Shown here: one piece after another, positions 18,719 to 26,157 of the stretch
Layout of the letters: each line of letters opens with the position of its first letter
Position numbering within the stretch: position 1 is the first letter of the stretch
DNA from: Hyphomicrobium sp.
GTDB taxonomy: Bacteria > Pseudomonadota > Alphaproteobacteria > Rhizobiales > Hyphomicrobiaceae
Reading direction: 5' to 3'
NCBI GenBank assembly: GCA_016793445.1
Contig: JAEUME010000018.1
Location: 186,001-250,000, forward strand
Length of the DNA: 64,000 nucleotides
Notes under the pieces: model-generated
The model's input: the letters and a program-made list of their open reading frames with translations, nothing else
Database searches by the model: none
Told to the model about the DNA's origin: nothing
Position numbers and translations under genes: made by a program

Positions 18719-18790
18719 CGGGAATCTCCGGAAAGCAAAGAAGAGCACGCCGCGGCACGCCTTGCGCTCGAGCGGCCGCGGCTTGCGCGT

Positions 18791-19333
18791 TCAGATCACC
18801 TTCTTGCATTCGGCGATGCAATCGGCGCAGCTTTGCCCGCAGGCCTTGCACGCAGCGTGGTGCTCCGCGTGCTTCTTGCACTCGGTCTCGCAGTCCGCGC
18901 AGATATCGATGCACACCTTGGCGATATCCTTCAATCGCGACGCTTCGAGTGCGCCGGCACGGGCGAGGGCCGCGCACATCGGCATCATGACCGAGACCGA
19001 GCGCATGCAATCCTTGAGCGAGGTGTCGCCGGTCGAGAGCGTCGTCAGGCAATGGTTGATGCAGATCTCGCCGTGGTTGAGGCACGCGAAGGCAGAATCG
19101 ATCAACGCCTTGTGCTTGGCCGGTGCGTTGTGGTCGTGCGCGTTCTGCTCTTGGCCACCCGCGGCATGGTCCATATGCTCCATGTCGTGATGTTTATGCT
19201 CTTCCTGTCCGGACGCCGGATCTGCGGCTGCTGCGGCCGCGGCCAGCACAAATCCCGAGGCGGCGCCCGAGGATAGCACCTGACGCCGGGTCAAGGGTGT
19301 TTGGGAAGTCTCCGCCGAATTGGTGGACGTCAT
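18791..19333 (-). CDS. Tat-exported four-helix-bundle copper storage protein (Csp-like, DUF326)
   Basis: The product has 180 residues. A twin-arginine signal (LTRRQVLSSGAASGFVLAAA) is followed by a His/Asp/Glu-rich linker (HKHHDMEHMDHAAGGQEQNA) and a cysteine-rich four-helix domain with 14 Cys arranged as CxxxC and CxxC steps (for example VCIDICADCETECKKHAEHH). The arrangement matches Csp1 of methanotrophs, which stores many Cu(I) ions inside the bundle. The start ATG 19333 has GAGGAGG eight bases upstream. It is the first gene of a copper operon with copC and copD, which supports the copper assignment. Confidence 0.9.
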   Translation of the reverse strand: MTSTNSAETSQTPLTRRQVLSSGAASGFVLAAAAAAADPASGQEEHKHHDMEHMDHAAGGQEQNAHDHNAPAKHKALIDSAFACLNHGEICINHCLTTLSTGDTSLKDCMRSVSVMMPMCAALARAGALEASRLKDIAKVCIDICADCETECKKHAEHHAACKACGQSCADCIAECKKVI

Positions 19334-19587
19334 GGGTCAATCCTCCTCGCTTAAGGGCAGATCACGGACAAAGCACTGCCGATACTCTAACGCGACGGGG
19401 CACTCAAAAACAATGTGCAGGGGAAGCGGCTGAGCGGCTCAGGAGAGGGCCAAGTTCACAACTTTCGGTGATGCCAGCGCGGAGCGTGTGAAGGCTCAGA
19501 AGCGGCACGGCCCTGGGAAATTTTGGCGTTTGAAAATAGGCGTTCTGGTGCTAGAAGCGCCTTCCCATTGGAAGAATGGATTTAAGT

Positions 19588-19664
19588 CGGGGCGTAGCTC
19601 AGCCTGGTAGAGCATCTGCTTTGGGAGCAGAGGGTCGCGTGTTCGAATCATGTCGCCCCGACCA
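19588..19664 (+). tRNA. tRNA-Pro (anticodon UGG)
   Basis: A full cloverleaf of 77 bases including encoded CCA. The acceptor stem CGGGGCG pairs with CGCCCCG, the anticodon stem TCTGC/GCAGA encloses TTTGGGA, giving anticodon UGG. The T arm is present with G-U pairs. Bases 1-72 are C-G and the discriminator is A, the bacterial proline identity pattern, which matters because the proS in this window is of the archaeal/eukaryotic type. Confidence 0.97.
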
Positions 19665-19725
19665 ATTCCGCAATCTCTCGCGCTAGAAACGCGCGTCGTG
19701 GCCGACGATGGCCGCAAGCGAACCA

Positions 19726-19974
19726 TCAAGCCCGCAGGCGAGCCAATGCCGGATCACGTGAGCGATCGCGGTTCCAGCGGGCGCGCAGAGTCGGCGCCAT
19801 TGCCCAAGCAATGAGCGGAGATACAATCATGCTGATCGCGATCACGGCGGGAAGCAAATAGACCGCGTTGTCGCTTAGAGCCGGGACGGATAGGACCGTG
19901 ATTGCGCCGGCGCCGAACATGACAGCATTCACCATCAACACCAATGTAAACGCGATATAGGCTCTCGTCGTCAT
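19726..19974 (-). CDS. Small two-span membrane protein, 82 aa
   Basis: MTTRAYIAFTLVLMVNAVMF begins a first membrane helix (about 7-30); a second runs from about 40 to 60 (VYLLPAVIAISMIVSPLIAW), followed by a basic tail (RARWNRDRSRDPALARLRA), so both ends probably face the cytoplasm. ATG 19974 has AGGAGG eight bases upstream, which decides the start over a longer in-frame extension to 20112. I do not recognise a named family. A long nested hairpin lies 107 bases upstream (20081-20140). Confidence 0.72.
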   Translation of the reverse strand: MTTRAYIAFTLVLMVNAVMFGAGAITVLSVPALSDNAVYLLPAVIAISMIVSPLIAWAMAPTLRARWNRDRSRDPALARLRA

Positions 19975-20080
19975 ATCTCTGTCCTCCTGACACGGGAAAC
20001 GCCGGTAGGGACAAAGCGTTCCCCGACCCAATCCTGCGAACCACCGATGGCCGCATGATCCCGGGTTCCAAAAACAAATA

Positions 20081-20140
20081 GGGCGGAGCGCTCCGGAGAG
20101 GCGGGGCCGCATCCCGCCTTGCTCTCCGTTCGCTCCGCCC
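20081..20140. repeat. Long nested inverted repeat (hairpin of about 22 bp)
   Basis: Three arms nest symmetrically: GGGCGGAGCG (20081-20090) with CGCTCCGCCC (20131-20140), CGGAGAG (20094-20100) with CTCTCCG (20122-20128), and GCGGG (20101-20105) with CCCGC (20113-20117) around a 7-base loop. Only short unpaired bulges of two to four bases interrupt the stem. It has no T-run on either side. It lies between the HlyD-like gene and the 82-aa membrane gene, and could be a REP-like element or an RNA structure in the leader of the latter. Confidence 0.75.
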
Positions 20141-20263
20141 AGACTTCGAAGCCTGCGGGCGCTAAGGAGGAGCCACCCGTTCCAGCTTCGAATTTCGGAA
20201 AATCACAGTTCAAAAAGTGATCGTTCAACAACTGAAAGGACAATTCGTCGTGGTGCTACTTGT

Positions 20264-20312
20264 GCCTGCCGCTCCCCGAGGGGGTGAGGGGGTGGGCCGG
20301 GGAGCGGCAGGC
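20264..20312 (-). terminator. Strong hairpin after the HlyD-like gene
   Basis: A perfect 14-base inverted repeat (GCCTGCCGCTCCCC at 20264-20277 and its complement at 20299-20312) around a 21-base G-rich loop begins eight bases after the stop of the minus-strand HlyD-like gene. There is no clear T-tract, so it may stabilise the 3' end rather than act as a classical intrinsic terminator. Confidence 0.6.
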
Positions 20313-20319
20313 TTGCGCG

Positions 20320-21396
20320 TTACTCAGCCTTCTTGAAAAAGGCGTCAGCGCGCATTCCGGGGATTAGGGGCACATCGCCTTCCAGATCGATGGTGACATC
20401 GCGAACCTCCACGTCAGTCGGGCGGCGCGCGCCGCGCAGCGAGACCTTTGGCGTGGCGAGCGTGGGTGCCATCTCGGCAACCGTGCCGTTGAACTCCTGA
20501 CCAGGATAGGCATTGCTTTTCACGATGACCTTGGAGCCGACCTTCACTTTGGACACGTCGTATTCGTCGAGTTCAGCCTTGACGCGTACGACCGACATGT
20601 CACCGACAATGGCCAGAACCTGATCGGGCGACGGCGCAACCATCTCACCGGCCTTGGCGGGCAGTTGCAGGATGGTGCCCGACACTGGAGCGCGGATGCG
20701 GGTCTTCTCCAGCAGCGCCTCGGCAACCGCCACGTCCGAGCGGGCCGCCTGAAGGGCGCTTTCAAGACGGCTGGGTGCGGGAACATCAGGCTTGGCCTGA
20801 GCGACGGCGTAGCTCGTGCGCTCCTTCTGGAGTTTGGCGCGCGCGCTCTTGAGATGAGCGCGTGCGTCCGAGACGCGCGCCTGCGTGCCAGAACCGGTGC
20901 GCTTGGCCTGCAATTCATATTCAAGCTCGAACTGGGCGTTGGTAACCTGGCGCTCCGCGGAGAACACGGCATCTTCGGCCTTGCGAAGATCCTCACGCGC
21001 CTTGTCGAGAGACTGGGCGTCGCGCTCGCGCTTGCGTGAGGCCGCTTCCGTTTCGGCAGCCTGCAGGCGGGCACGCGCCTCTTCGTCATCGAGGCGGATC
21101 AGAAGCTCGCCATCCTCGACTTCGTCGTTGACGCTGACCGTAACTTCGGCGATCCGGCCCAACAGGCCTGCAGCGACGCGCACCTGACCCGATTTTGGCT
21201 CAATACGGCCCGGCGCCGCGGCGACCCAGGGCAATTCGGCAGCGGCGGCCTTGGCAGGCTCGGCTTTCGCGTAGGTGAATAACGACAGACTTGAGGCGGC
21301 GCCAAAAGCGCCAGCGCCGGCTGTCAGCGTCAGCACGAGCGCGGTGCCGAGCAGACGCCCCTTGCTGCGACGGGGCTGGTTCGACGAGGTGGTCAT
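20320..21396 (-). CDS. HlyD-family periplasmic adaptor (membrane fusion protein)
   Basis: This 358-residue adaptor has an N-terminal membrane anchor (about 15-40, RLLGTALVLTLTAGAGAFGA), a lipoyl/barrel-sandwich half-domain (GRIEPKSGQVRVAAGLLGRI), a long coiled-coil hairpin rich in A, E, K and R (about 105-235), the second lipoyl half (IRAPVSGTILQLPAKAGEMV) and a C-terminal beta-barrel. In the family such adaptors link an inner-membrane ABC, MFS or RND pump to an outer-membrane channel. No transporter or TolC gene is adjacent, so its partner must be encoded elsewhere. ATG 21396 has AAGGAGGA at good spacing. Confidence 0.88.
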   Translation of the reverse strand: MTTSSNQPRRSKGRLLGTALVLTLTAGAGAFGAASSLSLFTYAKAEPAKAAAAELPWVAAAPGRIEPKSGQVRVAAGLLGRIAEVTVSVNDEVEDGELLIRLDDEEARARLQAAETEAASRKRERDAQSLDKAREDLRKAEDAVFSAERQVTNAQFELEYELQAKRTGSGTQARVSDARAHLKSARAKLQKERTSYAVAQAKPDVPAPSRLESALQAARSDVAVAEALLEKTRIRAPVSGTILQLPAKAGEMVAPSPDQVLAIVGDMSVVRVKAELDEYDVSKVKVGSKVIVKSNAYPGQEFNGTVAEMAPTLATPKVSLRGARRPTDVEVRDVTIDLEGDVPLIPGMRADAFFKKAE

Positions 21397-21605
21397 TTCA
21401 GTGTCCTCCTTAGGTTGTAACTGTCAAAGTTTGCGGCTTCTCGAGTCGGTGCCTGGCGGCCTCGCCCGGCGTGATGGGGTGAACCTAGGCGCGTCCTGCG
21501 GCGGACGCTGTTTCGTGCGGAACACCCGATGCCTCTTTCAAAACTTCCGCCGGCGCACCGGCCGGGCTTGGCTGACGCTCACCTCCGGGGGCTTCGTGAA
21601 AACGC

Positions 21606-21639
21606 ATCAGGGCCCCGGTTTTTGATCCGGGGCCCTGAT
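21606..21639 (-). terminator. Terminator-like hairpin after the 87-aa secreted protein
   Basis: A perfect 13-base inverted repeat (ATCAGGGCCCCGG and complement) with an 8-base T-rich loop lies 53 bases past the stop of the minus-strand gene at 21692. The transcript side continues with GCGTTTTC, a weak T-tract. Confidence 0.55.
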
Positions 21640-21691
21640 CTGTCGCCGTCAAGGGCGGAGAGGTTCAAGAGGGGGGAGGCGTCTTTCTCAG

Positions 21692-21955
21692 CTACTGGCA
21701 GATCTGCTGAAGCGTCCAGCTCACGATCTTGCAGTTCTGGCCGCTCGCATCACAGCGGCGGTTCGGGAGGCGCTGGTAATCGCAGTAGTAGTTGCCCGAA
21801 TGGCCTGAGTAGCCGTGCATGGGTTTCTTGAACTGATAGGTCTCAAGATAGAGCTGCTTGCCGCGACCCGCCTGTGCGGCGGTGGGGGCGAGAGACAAGC
21901 CAGCTACTGTGGCGATGGCGGCGGCAACGGCGAGCGTCTGGGCGATGGTCTTCAT
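21692..21955 (-). CDS. Small secreted four-cysteine protein, 87 aa
   Basis: Residues 1-29 are a Sec signal peptide (MKTIAQTLAVAAAIATVAGL, ending AAQA). The mature chain of about 58 residues is basic and has four cysteines in the pattern YYCDYQRLPNRRC, then NCKIVSWTLQQIC, suggesting two disulfides in the periplasm. I recall similar uncharacterised short proteins in Bradyrhizobium and relatives but no assigned function. ATG 21955 is preceded by CTAAGGAGGA, an almost perfect ribosome site, so it is likely highly translated. It has its own terminator-like hairpin. Confidence 0.75.
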   Translation of the reverse strand: MKTIAQTLAVAAAIATVAGLSLAPTAAQAGRGKQLYLETYQFKKPMHGYSGHSGNYYCDYQRLPNRRCDASGQNCKIVSWTLQQICQ

Positions 21956-22366
21956 GTCTGGATCCTCCTTAGATTGGGGTTTGGGCTGTCTCGCCCTGTG
22001 CGTGCGTGATGTCTGTGTCTGATGAGAGGACTGTAGGGTTCATCTGCCGCCGGGGCTGTTCCATAGGTGACAGTGCTGGCGGCTTGGCGGCGGCTGCGGG
22101 CTTTGAGGCAAAGATGCCCGGCCCATGCGCCGTCCCAGGAGGCGGGACCCAGATTAGTCCTGATGTCCCATCGCGGAAAGTCACAAGCTGCACGTTGGAA
22201 CCGGCAAGTTCGTTACAGCACTCCGGCCCGTGTCACGGCATTGTGCGCCGCGAACACGAAAACGCGAGGCCTGAAACACTACGCGGGCGGCGGCGTAACT
22301 CGGGGCATGGATCGCAACGATCCAGGCAATGCAACCAGAGACACAAACCAAAGACAGGAGAACACC
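21956..22366. other. Gap between two divergent small secreted-protein genes
   Basis: This region must hold promoters for the minus-strand 87-aa gene and the plus-strand 39-aa gene. A weak minus-strand ORF (21969-22193) ends just before the 87-aa gene but has atypical codon use. No clear boxes, repeats or RNA elements were recognised. Confidence 0.4.
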
Positions 22367-22486
22367 ATGAAGACCTTCATCCTCGCGACGCTGCTTTCTG
22401 CCACTGCTTTCGCAGGTGCTGCCAACGCCGGCCTGATGGTCGACGCCACCAAAGGCCCCATCGAGATCACGGTTTCGGGCAACTGA
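22367..22486 (+). CDS. 39-residue secreted peptide precursor
   Basis: The ORF encodes a 21-22 residue signal peptide (MKTFILATLLSATAFAGAAN, then AG) followed by only about 18 residues, GLMVDATKGPIEITVSGN, then TGA. ATG 22367 has CAGGAG six bases upstream. The signal peptide is well formed: a positive N-terminus, a hydrophobic core and an A-x-A cleavage site. The product would be a short periplasmic or extracellular peptide, or the gene could be a truncated remnant. No family is known to me. Its signal begins with the same MKT as the nearby 87-aa secreted protein. Confidence 0.5.
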   Translation: MKTFILATLLSATAFAGAANAGLMVDATKGPIEITVSGN

Positions 22487-22627
22487 CGGCCATCTTGAAT
22501 TGAAGTAAGGGCCTTGGCGCGGGCGTGCATGCCGCTCCGCCGGGCAGTTTGGAGACCAGCGATCGATGATGCGCAGCGCGGAACGGTCTGTGGTAGGGTG
22601 GCATCCCGATCAAGAGGATGCTTGCTG

Positions 22628-23203
22628 ATGAAGAAAACTGTTTCGAGCGCGATTGCGGTTGCTGCGATGCTGTTTGCGCCGTCGAGCCGTGCTTCGGCCG
22701 AAGGCACAGCCGGTTCGGCTTACGACTTCTCGTTTCAAAGCATTGATGGCACGCCGATGAACCTGTCCGATTGGCGCGGCAAGGTCTTGCTCGTCGTCAA
22801 CACGGCATCCTTCTGCGGCTTTACCAAACAATATGCCGGGCTTCAGGAGCTGTGGAGCAAATACGAAGACAAGGGTCTTATCGTGCTGGGGGTGCCTTCA
22901 AACGATTTCGGCGGCCAGGAGCCCAAGGACGAAGGGGAAATCAAGAAATTCTGCCAGGGCGCGTTTGGCGTGACGTTTCCCTTGACGCAAAAACAGGTGG
23001 TGACCGGAGACGGCGCGCATCCGTTTTATGCCTGGGCGGCGGGGGCCGGGGGTGGTCCACCCGCGTGGAATTTTCACAAGTACCTGATCGGCAAGGACGG
23101 CCGTATGGTGCGCGCCTTCTCGTCGCGGGTCACGCCGAGTTCGGCGGAATTGACCGACGCCATCGAGCAGGCGCTGGCTGAGAAGATTTCGCTGACGCAT
23201 TAA
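22628..23203 (+). CDS. Exported glutathione peroxidase
   Basis: This 191-residue thiol peroxidase of the GPx family reduces hydrogen and lipid peroxides. A signal peptide of about 24 residues (ending SRASA) directs it to the periplasm, unusual since most bacterial GPx are cytosolic. The catalytic triad is visible: Cys63 in VVNTASFCGFT, Gln in FGGQEP near 98 and Trp in PAWNFHKYLIGKDG near 140. The family's FPCNQF motif reads VPSNDF here, so the non-catalytic Cys is replaced. ATG 22628 follows AGAGG at 11 bases. The stop lies inside a 22-base perfect palindrome. Confidence 0.9.
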   Translation: MKKTVSSAIAVAAMLFAPSSRASAEGTAGSAYDFSFQSIDGTPMNLSDWRGKVLLVVNTASFCGFTKQYAGLQELWSKYEDKGLIVLGVPSNDFGGQEPKDEGEIKKFCQGAFGVTFPLTQKQVVTGDGAHPFYAWAAGAGGGPPAWNFHKYLIGKDGRMVRAFSSRVTPSSAELTDAIEQALAEKISLTH

Positions 23204-23217
23204 ACGCGTTTAATGCG
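23196..23217. repeat. 22-base perfect palindrome spanning the gpx stop codon
   Basis: The half-site CGCATTAAACG is followed directly by its exact reverse complement, with no spacer. The palindrome includes the TAA stop of the glutathione peroxidase gene. Loopless symmetry suits a dimeric protein binding site better than a terminator, and no T-tract follows. Confidence 0.7.
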
Positions 23218-23435
23218 AAAGCCTCAATCTTGCCGGGGCCGGGCTGCATAGATCGCAGGGGGTGTCTAACGGTGGCCCGTGCGGCAGCCTGGGATTTGCA
23301 GCCTGGGTGTCCACTGGCGTGCACGATGCATTTGCGATAGCACATGCCGTCTCGACAAAGGGCCTCGCCATGCCGTAGCCGGACCTTCCACCTTCCATCG
23401 GATTGCGGCCTGGCCCAACGAAAACAAATCGATCC

Positions 23436-25025
23436 ATGACCGAAAAGAAGATTACACGCCGCCGGGCGCTCGGGGTTTCTGCGGCCGCCCTTGCGGCCGC
23501 CCTCAATGTGGATGCGCGGCTTGCCCTTGCCGTCACCGGCATCGAGGGCGCAGAGCTTGGCGACGCGGTGCCGTTCTCGTTCGATGCGCTTCAGAAGATC
23601 GCTTCGGAACGCGCCATGCTGCCGTATGTCCCGGTTGTTGTTCCATCGCCCGACATTCTCGATCAGATCACCTACGACCAGTACCAGCGTATTCGCTACC
23701 GACCTGAAAAGAGCGTCCAGTTGCAACCGGACGGCCGTCTTCCCTTCCAGATGTTTCACCTGGGCAAGTACGCCAGAGAGCCCGTGCGGATGCATGTTGT
23801 GGAAAGCGGCTCGTCGCGCGAAGTCCTCTACAATACGAGCCTGTTTGAGATTCCTTCCGATCATCCGGCCCACCAGCTCAAGAGTGGAGCAGGTTTTGCC
23901 GGCTTTCGCATCATGGCCAGCGATCTGAAGACCGATTGGTTCGCCGCCATGGGCGCCTCTTACTTCCGCACGTCGGGACCGTTCGATCAGTACGGCCTCT
24001 CGGCGCGCGGGATCGCCATCGATACGGCCATGCCACATCCGGAGGAGTTTCCCCGCTTCTCGCAATTCTGGCTTGAAGGCGGCGAGCAGGGCCAGCCGCC
24101 GCTTATCATCTACGCGCTGCTGGAAGGCCCCAGCATCACCGGCGCCTACCGCATGACCGCCGATCGTTTGACGGATGCGCGCGGGGTTCATCGCATCAAC
24201 ATGGAAATCGATGCGGTATTGTTTGCGCGCAAGGACATCGAGCGTCTCGGCGTTGCGCCGTTTTCAAGCATGTTCTGGTACGGCGAGACGAGCCGCAAGC
24301 AATCGGCGGACTGGCGGCCGGAGATCCACGACAGCGACGGATTGGCCGTGCTCACGGGCGCGGGCGAGCGCATCTGGCGGCCCATCGTCAATCCGCCCCG
24401 TGTCGTCACGAGCGCCTTCGCCGATCGCGACGTTCAGGGCTTTGGCCTTCTGCAGCGCGACCGGGACTTCGTGCACTATCTGGATGATGGCGTCTTCTAC
24501 GAGCGCCGCGCCTCCGTCTGGGTGGAACCGTTGGACAAGTGGGGCGAAGGCGGCGTGCATCTGATCGAGATTCCGACTGATGATGAAACCTTCGACAACA
24601 TTGTTGCCTACTGGGCGCCAGCGCAGCCCTTCAAGCAGGGCGACAAACGGCGCTACCGCTATCGCCTGAGCTGGCTCGACGACATTCCTTTCCCCGCAGG
24701 GCTCGGCCGCGCAATAGGGACATGGACCGGTATGGGGGGCAGGCCAGGGCACAAGCGCCCGGAAGGCGTCCGCAAGTTCGTCATCGATTTTCAGGGCGGC
24801 AGCTTCGAGGGGCTGGGCCGTGACGACGGCGTTGAACTCGTCGTCGGCGCCTCGCGCGGCGAGGTATCGAATGTCTACAATCACCCAGTTGTCGGCCAAA
24901 ACCAACGCTGGCGCGCGTTCTTCGACATCAAGGCGGACGGCGCAGATCCCGTGGACTTGCGCGCCTATCTGCGGCGCAACGGGGATGCGCTGACGGAGAC
25001 CTGGATCTACCAGTTCTTCCCTTGA
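23436..25025 (+). CDS. opgD: Glucan biosynthesis protein OpgD-like (MdoD)
   Basis: A paralogue of OpgG with 529 residues. A twin-arginine signal (KITRRRALGVSAAALAAALN) directs the folded protein to the periplasm, as for E. coli OpgD. Shared family segments are ITYDQYQRIRYRPEKSVQL, YGLSARGIAID, WRPEIHDSDGLAVLTGAGER and WVEPLDKWGEGGVHLIEIPT. It probably modulates or trims periplasmic glucans made by OpgGH. ATG 23436 starts the Tat signal cleanly; an in-frame TTG-type extension to 23403 is unlikely. Assignment as OpgD rather than a second OpgG rests on the Tat signal and separate location. Confidence 0.88.
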   Translation: MTEKKITRRRALGVSAAALAAALNVDARLALAVTGIEGAELGDAVPFSFDALQKIASERAMLPYVPVVVPSPDILDQITYDQYQRIRYRPEKSVQLQPDGRLPFQMFHLGKYAREPVRMHVVESGSSREVLYNTSLFEIPSDHPAHQLKSGAGFAGFRIMASDLKTDWFAAMGASYFRTSGPFDQYGLSARGIAIDTAMPHPEEFPRFSQFWLEGGEQGQPPLIIYALLEGPSITGAYRMTADRLTDARGVHRINMEIDAVLFARKDIERLGVAPFSSMFWYGETSRKQSADWRPEIHDSDGLAVLTGAGERIWRPIVNPPRVVTSAFADRDVQGFGLLQRDRDFVHYLDDGVFYERRASVWVEPLDKWGEGGVHLIEIPTDDETFDNIVAYWAPAQPFKQGDKRRYRYRLSWLDDIPFPAGLGRAIGTWTGMGGRPGHKRPEGVRKFVIDFQGGSFEGLGRDDGVELVVGASRGEVSNVYNHPVVGQNQRWRAFFDIKADGADPVDLRAYLRRNGDALTETWIYQFFP

Positions 25026-25047
25026 GACCGCTTCGCAAGGCGTCAGA

Positions 25048-25092
25048 GTGCTTCCGGAAAAAGTGGGAACCGGTTTTTCCGATAAGAAGCAC
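25048..25092. repeat. Rhizobiales-type palindromic intergenic repeat
   Basis: An imperfect palindrome: GTGCTT at the left pairs with AAGCAC at the right, and CCGGAAAAA pairs with TTTTTCCG around GTGGGAACCGG. The core (CCGGAAAA, GTGGNNACCGG, TTTTCCG) is a motif I recognise as widely repeated between genes in Rhizobiales. It sits between the convergent opgD and vWA genes, where it may also terminate transcription from both sides. Confidence 0.7.
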
Positions 25093-25106
25093 GACAAAAC
25101 AAAAGC

Positions 25107-25946
25107 CTAGTGCCGGCTTGGAGAAGCGGGCGCATCCTTAGGGATCAGCGACGTCACGCGCGGGCACAGAAGCGTGCGCGAAAGTGCATCCTCCAATTCC
25201 TTCTGCGTGCGCGTGGGGATAAATAGGCCGTTTGTCTCGCCTGCCATGCACGATGCCGTCGTGCGCCCTTCCATCTCGCTATCGAAACCCACGACGTGGA
25301 TCGTGAGGTCGCGCGCGTCCGCCTTGAGCGCACGGGCCGCCGCGCAGGGATCGCGTCCGCAGGTTTCATCGCCGTCCGACAAAACGACAATGACGGCCTG
25401 GCGATGGCGATAGTCGAGAGCCTCGGCGGCCTTCTCAACCGCAAGCGACAGCGGCGTGCCGCCATCCGTCGCGATGGTATCGATCTCGTTGAGGATACGG
25501 CTGGCTGCGTTCGTCTGGACGGGAACTTTCAGGGACACGTTCGAGCACTGATCCGAAGGTCCCGGTCCGAATGTCAGCAATCCCAGGCTGCGCATCTTGG
25601 CCGAAATCGGAATGATCTCGCGGGCCACCGATCGGGCAACGTCCATACGCGTGCCGCCATCGGTAGCGCGGTGTGACATCGACCCCGACGCATCCATCAC
25701 GATCATTGCGTCGTTCGTGCAGGCCGCCTCGGGGGCAGCACCCAACGCCTCTTCCGCGTTCGCGCCGTACCCCGCTTGAGGATCGCGTTGGAGCGTATCA
25801 GAGGCGGTGCCGGGTTCCTCGGGAGGGGCGTACTGCTGAGCGCGAACCGGGCACGAGGCACAGGCTGCGCCAACGCCCAGGCAGGCTACCAAGCAAAGAG
25901 CGGGCAACCCGCCTTTCGAAAGCGCAATCTGACGATCTGTCTGCAT
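25107..25946 (-). CDS. Secreted von Willebrand factor A domain protein
   Basis: This 279-residue exported protein has an N-terminal signal (about 1-36, GGLPALCLVACLGVGAACAS) with cysteines but no clear lipobox. The vWA domain begins near residue 78 (DAMIVMDASGSMS) with a complete MIDAS: DASGS at 85-89, Thr in DTIATDGGTPLS and Asp in VVLSDGDETCG. Several cysteines (SDQCSN, ETCGRDPCAAA, ASCMAG, LLCPR) suggest disulfides. It presumably binds a partner in a metal-dependent manner in the periplasm; no AAA ATPase partner is adjacent. ATG 25946 has GGAGGGG upstream and is preferred to an extension to 26003. Confidence 0.82.
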   Translation of the reverse strand: MQTDRQIALSKGGLPALCLVACLGVGAACASCPVRAQQYAPPEEPGTASDTLQRDPQAGYGANAEEALGAAPEAACTNDAMIVMDASGSMSHRATDGGTRMDVARSVAREIIPISAKMRSLGLLTFGPGPSDQCSNVSLKVPVQTNAASRILNEIDTIATDGGTPLSLAVEKAAEALDYRHRQAVIVVLSDGDETCGRDPCAAARALKADARDLTIHVVGFDSEMEGRTTASCMAGETNGLFIPTRTQKELEDALSRTLLCPRVTSLIPKDAPASPSRH

Positions 25947-26110
25947 GCCGGGACCCCTCCAACAGTCGTAATCCGTTTGTTTAACGGGATTCGACTTATG
26001 CACCGCAGCACGAATGGTTCCGTCAACTCAGTTATGTGGGGATTCTCGCGTGACATCTGCGCGCGCCCGGCGGCGCCAAGACGATTTTGTGCGCAATGGC
26101 GATGATTTCG

Positions 26111-26157
26111 CCTAGAGCCGTTCCAGTTCTAAGTTTTAATTCTAAAACGACTCTAGG
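26111..26157. repeat. Inverted repeat at the end of the SRPBCC gene
   Basis: CCTAGAGCCGTT (26111-26122) pairs with AACGACTCTAGG (26146-26157) with a single mismatch, enclosing an AT-rich 23-base loop. The right arm covers the stop codon of the minus-strand SRPBCC gene. It may be a terminator or a dispersed repeat. Confidence 0.6.

Noticed and set aside
21969..22193. Minus-strand ORF of 74 codons ending just before the 87-residue secreted protein gene
   Set aside because: Position looks operon-like, but codon use has low GC at third positions, the start is GTG without a clear ribosome site, and the protein is low-complexity and proline-rich.
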